Counted from the first letter of the stretch, positions 1-9,641 are shown. The stretch is 64,000 nucleotides of DNA from SZUA-430 sp964547645 (GCA_964547645.1 CAZJOM010000007.1:16041-80040), one strand, 5' to 3'. Made by a program: numbers and translations. The notes: generated by a model from the letters alone, not told the origin.

Positions 1-352
1 AGCGGAAATCCTCGCAGATCGCTTGGGCTGCGCAGCAGGCGCGCAGCGCGTGGTCTTCGTAGGCGATGGGAGCGCCGAAGATTGCCATTACGCCATCGCC
101 TTGCACGCGCGCGACAGTGCCGCCGTACTGGCGAACCCTGTGCCGCATGCGCGCGACGGCGTTGTCGAGCAGTTCTTGCGCTTCTTCGATGTCCAGATCG
201 GCGATGTGCGTGGTCGACGACACCACGTCGGCGAACAGGATCGTGATCAGCGAGGCAGTCGCGATGTCGGGCGCGTCGAAGCGCGACGCCGCGCGCGGCC
301 GATCATCGGCATCGGCGCCCGGCCGTCCCGGCGGCAGCGGTTCTCCCGTCAC
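1..352 (-). CDS. Class III adenylate/guanylate cyclase domain protein, N-terminal part only
   Basis: The reverse strand reads from a GTG at 352 off the left edge of the window, so only about 117 residues are visible. They contain the start of a class III nucleotide cyclase domain: LFADVVSST, carrying the first metal-binding Asp, and later GDGVMAIFGAP, carrying the second Asp, followed by AYEDHALRACCAA, typical of soluble bacterial cyclases. The domain lies almost at the N terminus with no membrane segment before it, which in this family is often followed by an AAA/TPR region that lies outside this window. A GAGGG ribosome-binding site sits just upstream of the GTG. The likely reaction is ATP to cAMP. 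The family is clear from the motifs; full architecture cannot be judged. Confidence 0.82.
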   Translation of the reverse strand, partial: MTGEPLPPGRPGADADDRPRAASRFDAPDIATASLITILFADVVSSTTHIADLDIEEAQELLDNAVARMRHRVRQYGGTVARVQGDGVMAIFGAPIAYEDHALRACCAAQAICEDFR

Positions 353-480
353 GTTCCCTCGGTGTGTTCGTGGTTGGGCCGAGTTTAGGGCCTCATGGGC
401 TGAAGCGGAACAGCCGTTTGGTCCCGGCTCTTGCTCAAAACTTGCGCCTTCGGGCACATTTGACCCGGGCTGCAGGGGTT

Positions 481-1185
481 ATGATGACCAGTCAACGCAA
501 TGCGGGCGTGTTGTGGATGCGCGCCGACCCGCGGGTCGGGGCCACTCTCGATCGGCTGCATCGCGAGTCGAAGCGCGACAAGCTGGTGATGTTGAAGGCG
601 TTTCCGACGGGGCTTGCGGCATTGCTCCGCGGGCGGCCGTGGTTCGAGGCCGTGACGCCCGCGTTGAAAGATGCGCATCTCAAGGTCGGGTATGAGGCAG
701 GCGAGCTCATGTACAACACCGCGCGCGCGATCGATGCGCGGCGGATTGTAGAGTTCGGCACCTCGTTCGGATTCTCCACGATCTATCTTGCCACCGCCGT
801 GCGCGACAACGGCGGCGGCACCGTGATTACTGCCGAGCTTGAGTCGAACAAGGCGGAAGCCGCGCGGCGGAATTTTGTCGAGGCGGGGCTGGAGCGGTTC
901 GTCGAGATCCGCGTGGGCGACGCGATGACGACGCTTCGCGACGTCGAAGCCCCGATCGACATGGTGCTGCTCGACGGGTGGAAGGAAGCGTACATTCCGT
1001 TGCTCAAGATGCTGACCCCGAAGCTCCGTCGCGGGTCGGTGGTGTTCGCAGACAACGTCAAGATCTTTAAAAACTCACTGCGGCCGTATGTCGAGTACGT
1101 GCAGGATCGAAGGAATGGCTTCGTGACGGCGACGCTAAACGCGGGGTCGGGGTTTGAGTATTCGGTTTATTTGCCAGAACGGTAA
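481..1185 (+). CDS. Class I SAM-dependent O-methyltransferase-like protein
   Basis: A 234-residue protein with the fold of class I O-methyltransferases (Methyltransf_24 type). Motif I is VEFGTSFGFSTIYLA (about residues 85-100). An acidic residue that would bind the SAM ribose follows in VITAELES, and the strand-4 Asp region is DMVLLDGWKEAY. The C-terminal GSGFEYSVYLPER is typical of predicted O-methyltransferases. The substrate cannot be told. The reading frame is open upstream to 364, but ATG 481 is preceded by AGGGG at a good distance and begins the conserved region. It is convergent with the peroxiredoxin gene and divergent from the cyclase. Confidence 0.8.
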   Translation: MMTSQRNAGVLWMRADPRVGATLDRLHRESKRDKLVMLKAFPTGLAALLRGRPWFEAVTPALKDAHLKVGYEAGELMYNTARAIDARRIVEFGTSFGFSTIYLATAVRDNGGGTVITAELESNKAEAARRNFVEAGLERFVEIRVGDAMTTLRDVEAPIDMVLLDGWKEAYIPLLKMLTPKLRRGSVVFADNVKIFKNSLRPYVEYVQDRRNGFVTATLNAGSGFEYSVYLPER

Positions 1186-1190
1186 AAGAA

Positions 1191-1224
1191 ATCGGCCGAG
1201 CGCGTGGAGCGCGACCCGGCCGAC
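1191..1224. terminator. Hairpin between convergent genes
   Basis: TCGGCC at 1192-1197 pairs with GGCCGA at 1218-1223, and the loop holds a second GCGC-rich inverted repeat. It sits between two converging stop codons, so it could end transcription in both directions. There is no clear run of T on either side, so it is at best a weak intrinsic terminator. Confidence 0.4.
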
Positions 1225-1249
1225 TTGATGCGATGGCGGCGTTAGGCGT

Positions 1250-1732
1250 TCAGAGCACGCCCAGCATGTGATCAGCGCTCGAGACTTTGAAGGCGCCGGG
1301 TTCTTCCACTTCCAAGCTCTTGACAACCATGTCTTCGATGACGGCGGCGTAGCGTTGGCTGCGTACGCCCATGCCGAATTTGGAGGCGTCCATTTCGAGG
1401 CCGACCTTCTTCGTGAACTCGCCGTTGCCGTCGGCGACCATAGCGACTTTGCCGGCGGCGTTTTGATCTTTGCCCCAGGCGTTCATGACGAAGGCGTCGT
1501 TGACGGAGAGGCAGACGATCGCGTCCACGCCCTTTGCCTTGAAGTCCGCCGTGTGTTCGACGTAGCCGGGTAGATGGCGTGCGGAGCAGGTCGGCGTGAA
1601 AGCGCCGGGGAGCGCGAACAACACGACCTTCTTCTTGCCGAACAATTCGTCGGTGGTGACGGGGGCCGGGCCCTTTTCCGTCATATGCATGAGGGTGACG
1701 GAGGGAATGCGTTCGCCGACTTTGATGGACAT
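1250..1732 (-). CDS. Peroxiredoxin, Prx5/type II
   Basis: A 160-residue thiol peroxidase of the Prx5 (redoxin) family, which reduces hydrogen peroxide and alkyl hydroperoxides in the cytoplasm. The active site is PGAFTPTCSARHLPGY with the peroxidatic Cys at residue 49 and the conserved Pro, Thr and later Arg. A second Cys in AIVCLSVND is usual for the family. The length fits. The frame is open to 1921, but ATG 1732 gives the conserved N terminus MSIKVGERIP and the extra upstream residues match nothing. The reductant is probably glutathione/glutaredoxin, as in other type II enzymes; this is inferred. Confidence 0.9.
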   Translation of the reverse strand: MSIKVGERIPSVTLMHMTEKGPAPVTTDELFGKKKVVLFALPGAFTPTCSARHLPGYVEHTADFKAKGVDAIVCLSVNDAFVMNAWGKDQNAAGKVAMVADGNGEFTKKVGLEMDASKFGMGVRSQRYAAVIEDMVVKSLEVEEPGAFKVSSADHMLGVL

Positions 1733-1806
1733 TGGGGTTCGCCTTTCGAGTGGTCTCTTCAGGGCGAGGATGTAGGCGATCGGACCCAAAGAAGAAAGGG
1801 CCCCAG

Positions 1807-2757
1807 CTATTGTTCCCAATCGGCCGTGTGGGACCAGGGCTCGGGCTTGTCGATGGGGCGGCGCGGTACGGGCGTTAGGTCGATACCTGCAATCGAGCTG
1901 CCCTGCGTCCCGACAACCCAAATTTGTTCCAGCGCACGGTCTCCGTCGATGACGGTGATGCGGATGCGTTTGCCCGAAAGATCGCGCAGCTTTGGCGTTG
2001 AGCCCAAGTTCAACATCAAGAGCTTCGTCCGGCGGTCGTCGGTGGCACGCGGGACGATCTCGGAGACGCGCGTGAGTTCCGGCGCCTCGATCAGCACAAG
2101 GGTCGAGCGCTTGCCATGTAAGCCCTGTACGCGGATGGACAGGAACGTCTTTGCATTGTTTGCACCGGCGCGAACTTCGCGAATCGCGAGGCCTACGGCA
2201 CCGGGGTCGTGCGAGGGTTTGCGGCCGATATAGGACGAGATCAGTTCAGCGAACTTCTCATCTACCGCAAGATGCCCTGTCGACGGCGTCAGGGTAATTT
2301 CGTGGGCTGCCGTCTCCGGAACGCACATGTCGCGGCAAGCGCCGAAGATGACTTTGAGGTGTAGCTTGACCGGCTTCTTCGGGTCGGCAGCCCGGAACTC
2401 GATAGGGAAGACTACCTCTTCTTTGTAGAGGTTGAGCGCCTCGCCATAGGCCACAGTTCGGAGCGGCACAGGCCAAATCATCTCCGGATCGTCGGCCAGG
2501 TTCTCCGAGCCAGACCAGTCGAACATTGGGGGCATCCCGGACGATCCAGGCGCACGCCAATACGTCCACCAGCCCTTTTCCAGGCGAATTTGAACCCCTG
2601 CCCTGTGGATTCCGGTCCCCTGAAATTGCGCGGCCTCCAGAATCAAACGACTCTGCGCCGGCGACTTCCCCACCCAAGGCGTGGCTGGTTCGCCTGCCAG
2701 CGCAGCCGCTGTCCACAGGAACGAAAGTACAACCGCTAGTTTGAGAGAAGGCGTCAT
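1807..2757 (-). CDS. Secreted DsbD N-terminal (DsbD-alpha) domain protein
   Basis: A 316-residue protein with a signal peptide (MTPSLKLAVVLSFLWTAAALA) and an immunoglobulin-like DsbD N-terminal domain (thiol:disulfide interchange, PF11412 type). Recognisable pieces are GWWTYWRAPGSSGMPP, the aromatic-rich WPVPLRT, and FGACRDMCVPE, whose two Cys, spaced by three residues, are the likely redox pair. It lacks the transmembrane and thioredoxin domains of full DsbD, so it would need a separate membrane electron donor. It is predicted to be periplasmic. ATG 2757 is chosen because it starts the signal peptide; the frame is open to 2850. Confidence 0.8.
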   Translation of the reverse strand: MTPSLKLAVVLSFLWTAAALAGEPATPWVGKSPAQSRLILEAAQFQGTGIHRAGVQIRLEKGWWTYWRAPGSSGMPPMFDWSGSENLADDPEMIWPVPLRTVAYGEALNLYKEEVVFPIEFRAADPKKPVKLHLKVIFGACRDMCVPETAAHEITLTPSTGHLAVDEKFAELISSYIGRKPSHDPGAVGLAIREVRAGANNAKTFLSIRVQGLHGKRSTLVLIEAPELTRVSEIVPRATDDRRTKLLMLNLGSTPKLRDLSGKRIRITVIDGDRALEQIWVVGTQGSSIAGIDLTPVPRRPIDKPEPWSHTADWEQ

Positions 2758-2908
2758 GCCCTGCGACTCTAACGAATCTAACGTGCAAAAAGCCAACAAG
2801 CGTTTGGCGATTTGGCTCAATAATCCGTGAGTCCGTGATGAACTGATCACTAGGTTGCGTCCTGGCGGCGACTTCCCGTCTTAACCGAAAAGGTTTAGAA
2901 TTCGCGTC

Positions 2909-3508
2909 ATGGGATTATTCTCCAAGCGCCCGCCCGCCAACTATCTGGAGGGCCACGTCCTCATCGCGATGCCGAACATGCCGGACCCCAAGTTCGAGCA
3001 GTCGGTCGTGTTCCTGTGCGCGCACTCGGCGAAGGGCGCGATGGGGCTCGTGCTTAACAAGGTCGTCAGCAACATCACGTTCGTCGATCTGTTGAAGCAG
3101 TTGCGCATTCGCCCTGAAGCGCGGCGCGTGCCAGGGTTGCAGATTCAATTCGGCGGGCCGGTCGATACGGGGCGCGGGTTCGTGCTGCACTCAAACGACT
3201 ACTCGGCCGGCGAGGCGACGGCGAAGATCGGGCAGCAGATCGGGTTGAAGGTCGGGCTGACGGCGACGGTCGATGTGCTGAAGGCGATTGCGGAAGGCAA
3301 GGGGCCGACGGCGTCGATGCTCGCGCTCGGCTATGCGGGTTGGGGACCGGGGCAGCTTGAGCAAGAGATTCAGAAGAACGGTTGGTTGACCTGCCCGGTC
3401 GACGACACGCTGCTTTGGGGCACGGACCTTCAGGGCAAGTGGGCCTATGCGATCAAGAAGCTCGGATTCAATCCGTCACAACTGTCGCGGGATACGGGAC
3501 GGGCTTGA
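2909..3508 (+). CDS. yqgE: YqgE/AlgH family protein (UPF0301)
   Basis: A 199-residue member of the UPF0301/AlgH family. It shows the family signatures YLEGHVLIAMPNM, FEQSVVFLCAHS, GAMGLVLNK, QFGGPVDTGRGFVLH, and ALGYAGWGPGQLEQEI. The biochemical role of the family is not settled. In alphaproteobacteria it is a conserved single-copy cytoplasmic protein. ATG 2909 lies about 20 bases after the A-rich stretch AACCGAAAAGG, with no strong Shine-Dalgarno. Its last 33 bases overlap the end of the convergent EAL gene. Confidence 0.9.
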   Translation: MGLFSKRPPANYLEGHVLIAMPNMPDPKFEQSVVFLCAHSAKGAMGLVLNKVVSNITFVDLLKQLRIRPEARRVPGLQIQFGGPVDTGRGFVLHSNDYSAGEATAKIGQQIGLKVGLTATVDVLKAIAEGKGPTASMLALGYAGWGPGQLEQEIQKNGWLTCPVDDTLLWGTDLQGKWAYAIKKLGFNPSQLSRDTGRA

Positions 3509-6346
3509 GATTTGCCGCGGCGCGGAAGTGCCACCGCGCGCTCTTAACGCAATGAAATTGTAGGCCGCGGTCGCATCCATCGCCGCACCGTACAGATATC
3601 CCTGCGCGAACTCGCAGCGCAGTTCCTTCAGCCGCTTCGCTTCGCTTTGCGTTTCAACGCCCTCGGCCACGACCGACATGTCGAGGTCGTGCGCGAGGCG
3701 GATGATCGAGCGCAGGATCACCGGCGTCTCTTCGTTCTTGGCCATGTCGGCGACGAAGCTGCGGTCGATCTTTACGGTGTCGAACGGGAAGCGCTGCAGA
3801 TATGCGAGCGACGAGAACCCGGTCCCGAAGTCGTCGAGTGCGAGACCAGCGCCGGCGTCCTTCAGACGCGCCAGTGCGCGAGCGGTCGAGTCCGGATTTT
3901 GCATGATGACGCTCTCCGTCAGCTCCAGCTTCAGCGTCATGCGCGCAGGCTTCTCGCGCTGGATGGCGGCGACAACGTCGTCGAAAAACTCTTGGCGGAA
4001 GAGCTGTCGTGCGGAGACGTTGACGCTGCAGAACAGCGGCTCGTGGCTTGGAAAGTAGGATTGCCAGCGTTTGAGCTCCGCGGCCGCTTTGTTCACCGCG
4101 TAGCGGCCGAGCGGAACGATGAGGCCCGTTTCTTCGGCAAGTGCGATGAAGTCGAGCGGCGAGAGCAAGCCACGCTGCGGGTGGCGCCAGCGCATCAAGG
4201 CTTCGAAGCCCGCGATCGAACCGTCTTCGACGCGCACGATCGGTTGGTAATGCAGCTCAATCTGCTCGCGATCGAGCGCGGTGCGCAGGTCGGCGTCCAT
4301 GATCAGGCGGTCTGCGGAGCGCGGCTTCATCTGCGGCTGGTAGATTTCGAAACCGCCGCGCCCTGCCCGCTTGGCATGATACATCGCGATTTCCGCTTCG
4401 CGCAGAACGTCGCCGCTGTACCGGTGTGTGGGCTCGATCAGCGCGAGGCCGATCGAGGCGGCGGGGTAGACTTCGCGGTCGTTGATCGCGACCGGTTGTG
4501 TAAGTGCATCGCGAATGCGTTGGGCGACTTGCGCGCCGTCTTCGTCGCCGGGCGAACCCAGCGCCAAGACGGCGAATTCGTCGGTGCCGAGGCGGGCGAC
4601 GGCATCATCGGGGCCTGCGGCGTGATCCAGGCGGCGGGCGATCTGCGAGAGGAAGCGGTCGCCGGCTTGGTGGCCCATGCTGTCCGTCACCGCGCGTAGG
4701 CGGTCGACGTCGATCGCGAGCACGGCGCCTTGGCGGCGGTTGCGGCTGTTGCGCATTGAGCCAAGCGCTCCGTCGAGGCGCTCAAGAAACTTGGTGCGCA
4801 ACATCAGGCCGGTGACGGTATCGCTCGTCTCTTCGCTTTGGCGCTGGGTCTCTTGCGCCTTGCGGCCGGTGATGTCGCTGACGACACCAATGCAGCGGAT
4901 CGCCTTGCCCTGTGCGTTCGCCATACAACTCGCGCGCAGTTGGATCCAACGCGTGCCGCCTTTGGCGTGGCGCATACGCATCTCAAGCGTGAAAGATGAG
5001 TTACCTTGCCGCCGGTGAGCGTTGATCGAGTCTGCGTAGAGGCGGACGTCTTCCTGGGCGATCAACTCCGCCCATTTGCGTTCCGATGACAACAGCGCGC
5101 CCGCTTCGAGACCGAGCAAGGCTTCGACGGAGGGCGAGACGAAGAGCGTGTCGGCTTCGAAGTTCCAATCCCAAAGGCCCTGGTGCGCGGCAGCGAGGCC
5201 GAGCGCGTAGCGATACTCAGCCTCGCGTGCCTTGCGCTGGTCGGCCGACATTTCGTCGACGGTTTGCTGGTCGACCTTTGGGCCCTGCGGGATGGCTGCG
5301 GCGAAGGCGAGCGCCAGAGCGCCGGCGGTGAAGATAGCGTCGGTGACAAGCGCGAAGTTCGCGATTTGGCTGGCGATGCTGAGCGGCAAGACGGACGGCA
5401 ACAGCGCGGCGAGTACGATCAACGCGACGCCGGGGATCAACGCCTTGGCGCGCATGTTCGTGCGCAGCGACGAGGCGAGTGCGATCACGGTTGTGAGCGC
5501 TGCGGCCACAATCATCAGAATGCGCAGCGGCAAAACCGTGTAGGTGACGCCGAAAGCCGATGCGAGTGCGAGCCCCACGATCGCAAATGCGGCACCGTCG
5601 GTTACGACGGCGAGGCCCGGGCGATCATGATCCCAATCGAGGTGGCAGATCACGTAGCGCAGCGCGGAGGCGACCATGATCGCACCAGCCATCAAAATCG
5701 CTTCGGCGGGCAGCGCGAATACCGCTTGACCCAAGATCAAAAAGATCAGCGCAAAGAGACCGACCGTCGCCCAGGCCGGCTCTCCAGCGTTGCGAAGCAC
5801 GGCGAGGCCTGCAAGCCAGGCAGCCATCACCAACACAGCACCCGCTAGGATGCCCATGAGAAGGGTTTCAGAGCGCTTGGTTGCGGCGAAAACTTCCGGC
5901 TTCCAAAGGCGCCAGGTCGCCGTCGGGTTGGCACTTTGCGATCTGAAGGCGAAAGTTGCCGTGGTCAGTCCGTCGAGGTGAATTTCGATGCCCTTCCGGC
6001 TACCGGCTTCGAGCATGGTGGCACGGCCGCCATCGCCTTCGACGACCACATCCGTGACCCCTGCGTCGGCGACGATGCCGACGAACTGCAGAATACCGCC
6101 AGCGCCCGACTCGATCGTGATGACGCGGTGGAGATCTTGCTTGGTTGGATTCGAGAACTGGAGCGCGACCCACTCGTCCCCGCCAGTTTTGGCGGCTTCG
6201 CTCTTATAGGGCTCGACCCAGGCAGTGACGTCCGTGACGTCGCGGTCGAAGGATACGGGCGCGGCTGCGTAGGCGCTGAGCGGCGCGAACGCCAACACCA
6301 ACGCGGCGGCCGCAGTCAAGCGGAGCCAACTAACGCAAATGCCCAT
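3476..6346 (-). CDS. Membrane PAS-GGDEF-EAL protein, probable cyclic-di-GMP phosphodiesterase
   Basis: A 956-residue signalling protein. Order: signal peptide (to about residue 28), an extracytoplasmic beta-rich sensor of about 140 residues, around seven membrane segments, a PAS domain (about 385-510), a GGDEF domain and an EAL domain. The GGDEF loop reads RLGTDEF, with Thr for the second Gly, so cyclase activity is doubtful. The EAL domain keeps its key motifs: FEALMRW (Glu near residue 715), NVSARQL, LELTES, LALDDFGTGFSSL, KIDRSFV, VAEGVET and QGYLYG, so c-di-GMP hydrolysis is likely. ATG 6346 begins the signal peptide; a TTG at 6418 is in frame. Confidence 0.9.
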   Translation of the reverse strand: MGICVSWLRLTAAAALVLAFAPLSAYAAAPVSFDRDVTDVTAWVEPYKSEAAKTGGDEWVALQFSNPTKQDLHRVITIESGAGGILQFVGIVADAGVTDVVVEGDGGRATMLEAGSRKGIEIHLDGLTTATFAFRSQSANPTATWRLWKPEVFAATKRSETLLMGILAGAVLVMAAWLAGLAVLRNAGEPAWATVGLFALIFLILGQAVFALPAEAILMAGAIMVASALRYVICHLDWDHDRPGLAVVTDGAAFAIVGLALASAFGVTYTVLPLRILMIVAAALTTVIALASSLRTNMRAKALIPGVALIVLAALLPSVLPLSIASQIANFALVTDAIFTAGALALAFAAAIPQGPKVDQQTVDEMSADQRKAREAEYRYALGLAAAHQGLWDWNFEADTLFVSPSVEALLGLEAGALLSSERKWAELIAQEDVRLYADSINAHRRQGNSSFTLEMRMRHAKGGTRWIQLRASCMANAQGKAIRCIGVVSDITGRKAQETQRQSEETSDTVTGLMLRTKFLERLDGALGSMRNSRNRRQGAVLAIDVDRLRAVTDSMGHQAGDRFLSQIARRLDHAAGPDDAVARLGTDEFAVLALGSPGDEDGAQVAQRIRDALTQPVAINDREVYPAASIGLALIEPTHRYSGDVLREAEIAMYHAKRAGRGGFEIYQPQMKPRSADRLIMDADLRTALDREQIELHYQPIVRVEDGSIAGFEALMRWRHPQRGLLSPLDFIALAEETGLIVPLGRYAVNKAAAELKRWQSYFPSHEPLFCSVNVSARQLFRQEFFDDVVAAIQREKPARMTLKLELTESVIMQNPDSTARALARLKDAGAGLALDDFGTGFSSLAYLQRFPFDTVKIDRSFVADMAKNEETPVILRSIIRLAHDLDMSVVAEGVETQSEAKRLKELRCEFAQGYLYGAAMDATAAYNFIALRARGGTSAPRQISSPSRIPRQL

Positions 6347-6593
6347 TGAACGTTCGACGCACGGGGGTACGAGGGATTGCCGGGTTGCACTATCGAATAT
6401 CCGGGCGGTCCGCTGCAACTGTCGTTTCGGTGTTAATGGTTGACCTGTGGGCCCTTCTCTGACGGGTGCCGGCCCGCGCTGTTAACCCGCCCTTAGCCAG
6501 GCGTCACCCGGCGCGTGCCCAAAAGCCAGACATTTCCGCAGCCTTAAGGCGTTCTGGTCCAGATTGTGCGACTGTTTTCAGTCAACTCGATCG

Positions 6594-9038
6594 ATGACGA
6601 CGGACACGACAACCAACCGCAGCGGCGGGCGATATGTTTGGCCCCTTGCGATCCCGACGACGATTCTCTTCGTCGCGAGCGCCGCGTTTGCCGTTTGGAT
6701 TCTGTTCGCGTCCGCCGACCGGCTGGATCGCGCCGCCTATGAGGGCGAGCGCCGCTTGGCGCTGTCTGGCGTCGAGAATGGGGTGCAACGGTTGTCCAAG
6801 GCCGTCGCAGACTACGCGTTCTGGGATGAGATGTACGACCAGTTTCACGTCCATTTCGATCCGCAATGGGCGAAGGAAAATCTCGGCCCTTATGTTGTGG
6901 ACGCGTTCAGCGCAGACATCGTCCTCGTCGCCGACGCGAAGGGTCGTCCGGTCTATCAGTACTCTCGCGCCGACAACGATGCGTTTCGGGTGCAAGACTC
7001 CGACCGGCCGCAGATCGGGCGCGCTGCCGCTCGTGCGCTGGCGACATGGAAACCCGGCGAGATTTCGTCGGTTGCCGGTACGCTCGTCCTGAATGGAAAG
7101 AGATATATGGCTGCTGCCGGTCCCATTGCGGTCAGCGGCGAAGAGCGCCTCAAGACGGCCGCCCAACCGGCCTTCGCCTTGTTCTATCTAGAAGCGTTAG
7201 ATGGAAACTGGCTTGACGCTCTCTCTAAAACGTTTCACCTGCGGGACCTGAAAGTGGTCGATGCGACCGTCGGCGCGACGCCGTTGCCCGCCATGCTACC
7301 CGGCACATCGGTAGCGGCGTTGGTTTGGACGCCAGCGAACCTTGGACGCGAGTTTCTCCACGAGGTGCTGCCGCTGTCGCTTCTTGCGCTGTGCGCCAGC
7401 ACCATTGTCTTCTTGGTCGCCACACTTGCCTGGATACGGATCGCGCGAAACCTCGACCGCGCGGTAGGATTGTCCGAAGCGGCGAGTGCGGCGAAGTCGG
7501 AATTTTTGGCGTTGATGAGCCACGAGATTCGCACGCCCATGAACGGCGTCCTGGGCATGACCAACGTATTGCTTGAGGGCAAACCCGACGAGGAGCAGCG
7601 GCGCGGGTTGCTGACGATCCGCGAGTCGGGTGAAAGCCTGATGCGGATCATCAACGACGTGCTCGACTTCTCCAAGCTCGACGCCGGACGCATGGACATC
7701 GAAGTGGCGCCCTTCGACCTGCACCAGACGTTGCGGTACGCGGCTGAAATTTGCGCGCCTCGGGCGAAGATCAAGGGCGTCGCGCTCGACATCGAGATCG
7801 GTTCGCACGTTCCCGCCTTTGTGCACGGAGATGCCGGTCGAATTCGGCAGATCGTGCTCAATCTGCTCACGAACGCCGTCAAGTTCACGCGGGAGGGCCG
7901 CGTGCTGCTGACCGTCGAAGCGGCGGCCGACACTGGCGAGTTGGCGGTTGTGCGCGTGGCCGTCAGCGATACCGGCATCGGCATCGCACCGGACAGGCTA
8001 CCTCATCTGTTCCAACGTTTCGAGCAGGCGGACGCTTCGATCTCGCGCCGGTTCGGCGGTACGGGGCTCGGGCTTGCCATCTCCAAGAAGCTCGTCGAGC
8101 ATATGGGGGGCAAGATCGGCGCGGAAAGCGCACCCGGTCAGGGATCAACATTCTGGTTCGAGCTGCCGCTCAAGTGCGCCACCGCAGCGGAGGCCTCCGC
8201 CGTGCGCCCCACGGTCAAAAGCGCTGCGGTCGAGGAGGCGTTGGCGACGGTCAAGCAGCTGGGCCGGCCGCTGCGCCTGTTGCTCGTCGAAGACAATGCG
8301 ACGAACCAGCTTGTCGCGAAGGCGGTGTTGCAAAAGTTCGGAATCAATGCCGATGTCGCTGGCAATGGGCTTGAGGCCTTGGCCGCCGTCCGCCAGCGCA
8401 GCTACGACATCGTTCTGATGGATATGCATATGCCGGAAATGGACGGCATCGAGGCGACGCAGGCTATTCGCTCGCTGAGCACCGATGTGGCGCGCGTGCC
8501 GATCATCGCTCTGACCGCCAACGCGTTCGATAGCGACGTGGAGCGCTGCATGCGGGCGGGGATGAACGGCCATGTGGGCAAGCCGTTCAATAAGGACGAT
8601 CTCATTGTGGCCGTCGCGGCAGCGCTGCGCGGCGCAACCACTACGACTGCGACGCGCGCAGAGCCGGTTGCGTCCTCAGGTCCGTTGGCCGCCGACCTCG
8701 CGCATCTGGACGAGTTCCGCCGCGACAATGGCGATGAAGCGTTCCAGCTGTTGCTCGACACCTACATCCCGGATGCGTCGGCGAGGCTAGTGCGGCTGCG
8801 CGAACTTCTGGCGGGGGGTAAGGCCGATGAAGAGGCGGTGCGGATTGCGCATTCGCTGAAGAGTTCAAGCGCAATGGCGGGAGCGCCGGCCTTATCGCAA
8901 CTGGCTGCGAAGCTTGAGGCGGCGTTGAAGCAAAACGACAAGCGCCCCAGCGTCGGCGACGCAGAGGCGCTGGCGAAGTCGTTTGAATCCTATCGGCACG
9001 CGTTGGCCGAGCGGGGCCTTGTGGCGGCCGCCTGCTAG
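6594..9038 (+). CDS. Hybrid sensor histidine kinase with CHASE4-like sensor, receiver and HPt domains
   Basis: An 814-residue membrane kinase. An N-terminal membrane segment is followed by a periplasmic domain starting WDEMYDQF, typical of CHASE4, then a second membrane segment near residue 270. The HisKA domain has SHEIRTPMNG with the phosphorylated His near residue 310. The ATPase domain shows NLLTNAVKFT, DTGIGI and FGGTGLGLAIS. A receiver follows (VEDNATNQ, LMDMHMPEMDG with Asp about 610, LTANAF, GKPF), then an HPt domain with AHSLKSSS (His about 753). All phosphorelay residues are present, so it can pass phosphate to an unlinked regulator. ATG 6594 is preferred to the in-frame TTG at 6564. 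Confidence 0.92.
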   Translation: MTTDTTTNRSGGRYVWPLAIPTTILFVASAAFAVWILFASADRLDRAAYEGERRLALSGVENGVQRLSKAVADYAFWDEMYDQFHVHFDPQWAKENLGPYVVDAFSADIVLVADAKGRPVYQYSRADNDAFRVQDSDRPQIGRAAARALATWKPGEISSVAGTLVLNGKRYMAAAGPIAVSGEERLKTAAQPAFALFYLEALDGNWLDALSKTFHLRDLKVVDATVGATPLPAMLPGTSVAALVWTPANLGREFLHEVLPLSLLALCASTIVFLVATLAWIRIARNLDRAVGLSEAASAAKSEFLALMSHEIRTPMNGVLGMTNVLLEGKPDEEQRRGLLTIRESGESLMRIINDVLDFSKLDAGRMDIEVAPFDLHQTLRYAAEICAPRAKIKGVALDIEIGSHVPAFVHGDAGRIRQIVLNLLTNAVKFTREGRVLLTVEAAADTGELAVVRVAVSDTGIGIAPDRLPHLFQRFEQADASISRRFGGTGLGLAISKKLVEHMGGKIGAESAPGQGSTFWFELPLKCATAAEASAVRPTVKSAAVEEALATVKQLGRPLRLLLVEDNATNQLVAKAVLQKFGINADVAGNGLEALAAVRQRSYDIVLMDMHMPEMDGIEATQAIRSLSTDVARVPIIALTANAFDSDVERCMRAGMNGHVGKPFNKDDLIVAVAAALRGATTTTATRAEPVASSGPLAADLAHLDEFRRDNGDEAFQLLLDTYIPDASARLVRLRELLAGGKADEEAVRIAHSLKSSSAMAGAPALSQLAAKLEAALKQNDKRPSVGDAEALAKSFESYRHALAERGLVAAAC

Positions 9039-9622
9039 TCGACTTTGAGCAGTTCGACCTGGAACACCAGGACCTGATATGGCGGGATGCCGGGCCGACC
9101 GGCGCCATAGGCTAGGTCGGCCGGAATCACCAGCTCTGCCTTGCCGCCTTCGCGCATCAGCTGCAGCCCTTCGGTCCAACCGGCGATCACGCCGTCGAGC
9201 GGGAAGGAGATCGGCTCTCCGCGCTTGTAGGAGGAGTCGAATTCCTTTCCGTTGATGAACGTGCCTTTGTAGTGGACCGTGACCTCGCTGGTCGGACCAG
9301 GCTGTTTGCCCTTGCCGGCGGTCAGCTCGCGGTAATGCAGGCCGGTACCGGTGACCTTTACGCCGTCCTTCTTGGCGTTTTCGGCGAGGTAGGCGGCATT
9401 CTTTTCGGGGCTCAGATCGGCGGGCACTTCGGCCTCCTGTTCGGGTTCGAGAACTGTTTCGGTCGGCGTTTCGATTTCTTGCGGGCGCGTCAGCGAGTCC
9501 AAAAACCCGCCAGGCGCGAAAATCCAAATCGTCAAAATAAAGCAAAGCGATGCGCCACCGGCGATGGCGAGGCCTTCGGGGGTTTTGAGGCGCGCGAGGA
9601 GGTTGGCGACGAACTTCTGCAT
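9035..9622 (-). CDS. Membrane-anchored FKBP-type peptidyl-prolyl isomerase
   Basis: A 195-residue protein that catalyses cis-trans isomerisation of prolyl bonds. Residues 19-40 form a single membrane anchor (LAIAGGASLCFILTIWIFA), followed by an acidic Pro/Glu linker and a C-terminal FKBP domain of about 105 residues. The FKBP signatures are VTVHYKGTFINGKEFDSSY, the GVIAGWTEGLQLM loop and PADLAYGAGRPGIPP. The usual Asn after IPP is replaced (PYQVLVF), a mild variation. The domain probably faces the periplasm. The gene shares four bases with the convergent kinase gene. Confidence 0.88.
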   Translation of the reverse strand: MQKFVANLLARLKTPEGLAIAGGASLCFILTIWIFAPGGFLDSLTRPQEIETPTETVLEPEQEAEVPADLSPEKNAAYLAENAKKDGVKVTGTGLHYRELTAGKGKQPGPTSEVTVHYKGTFINGKEFDSSYKRGEPISFPLDGVIAGWTEGLQLMREGGKAELVIPADLAYGAGRPGIPPYQVLVFQVELLKVD

Positions 9623-9641
9623 GGTTCCACGTGTCGATGAG

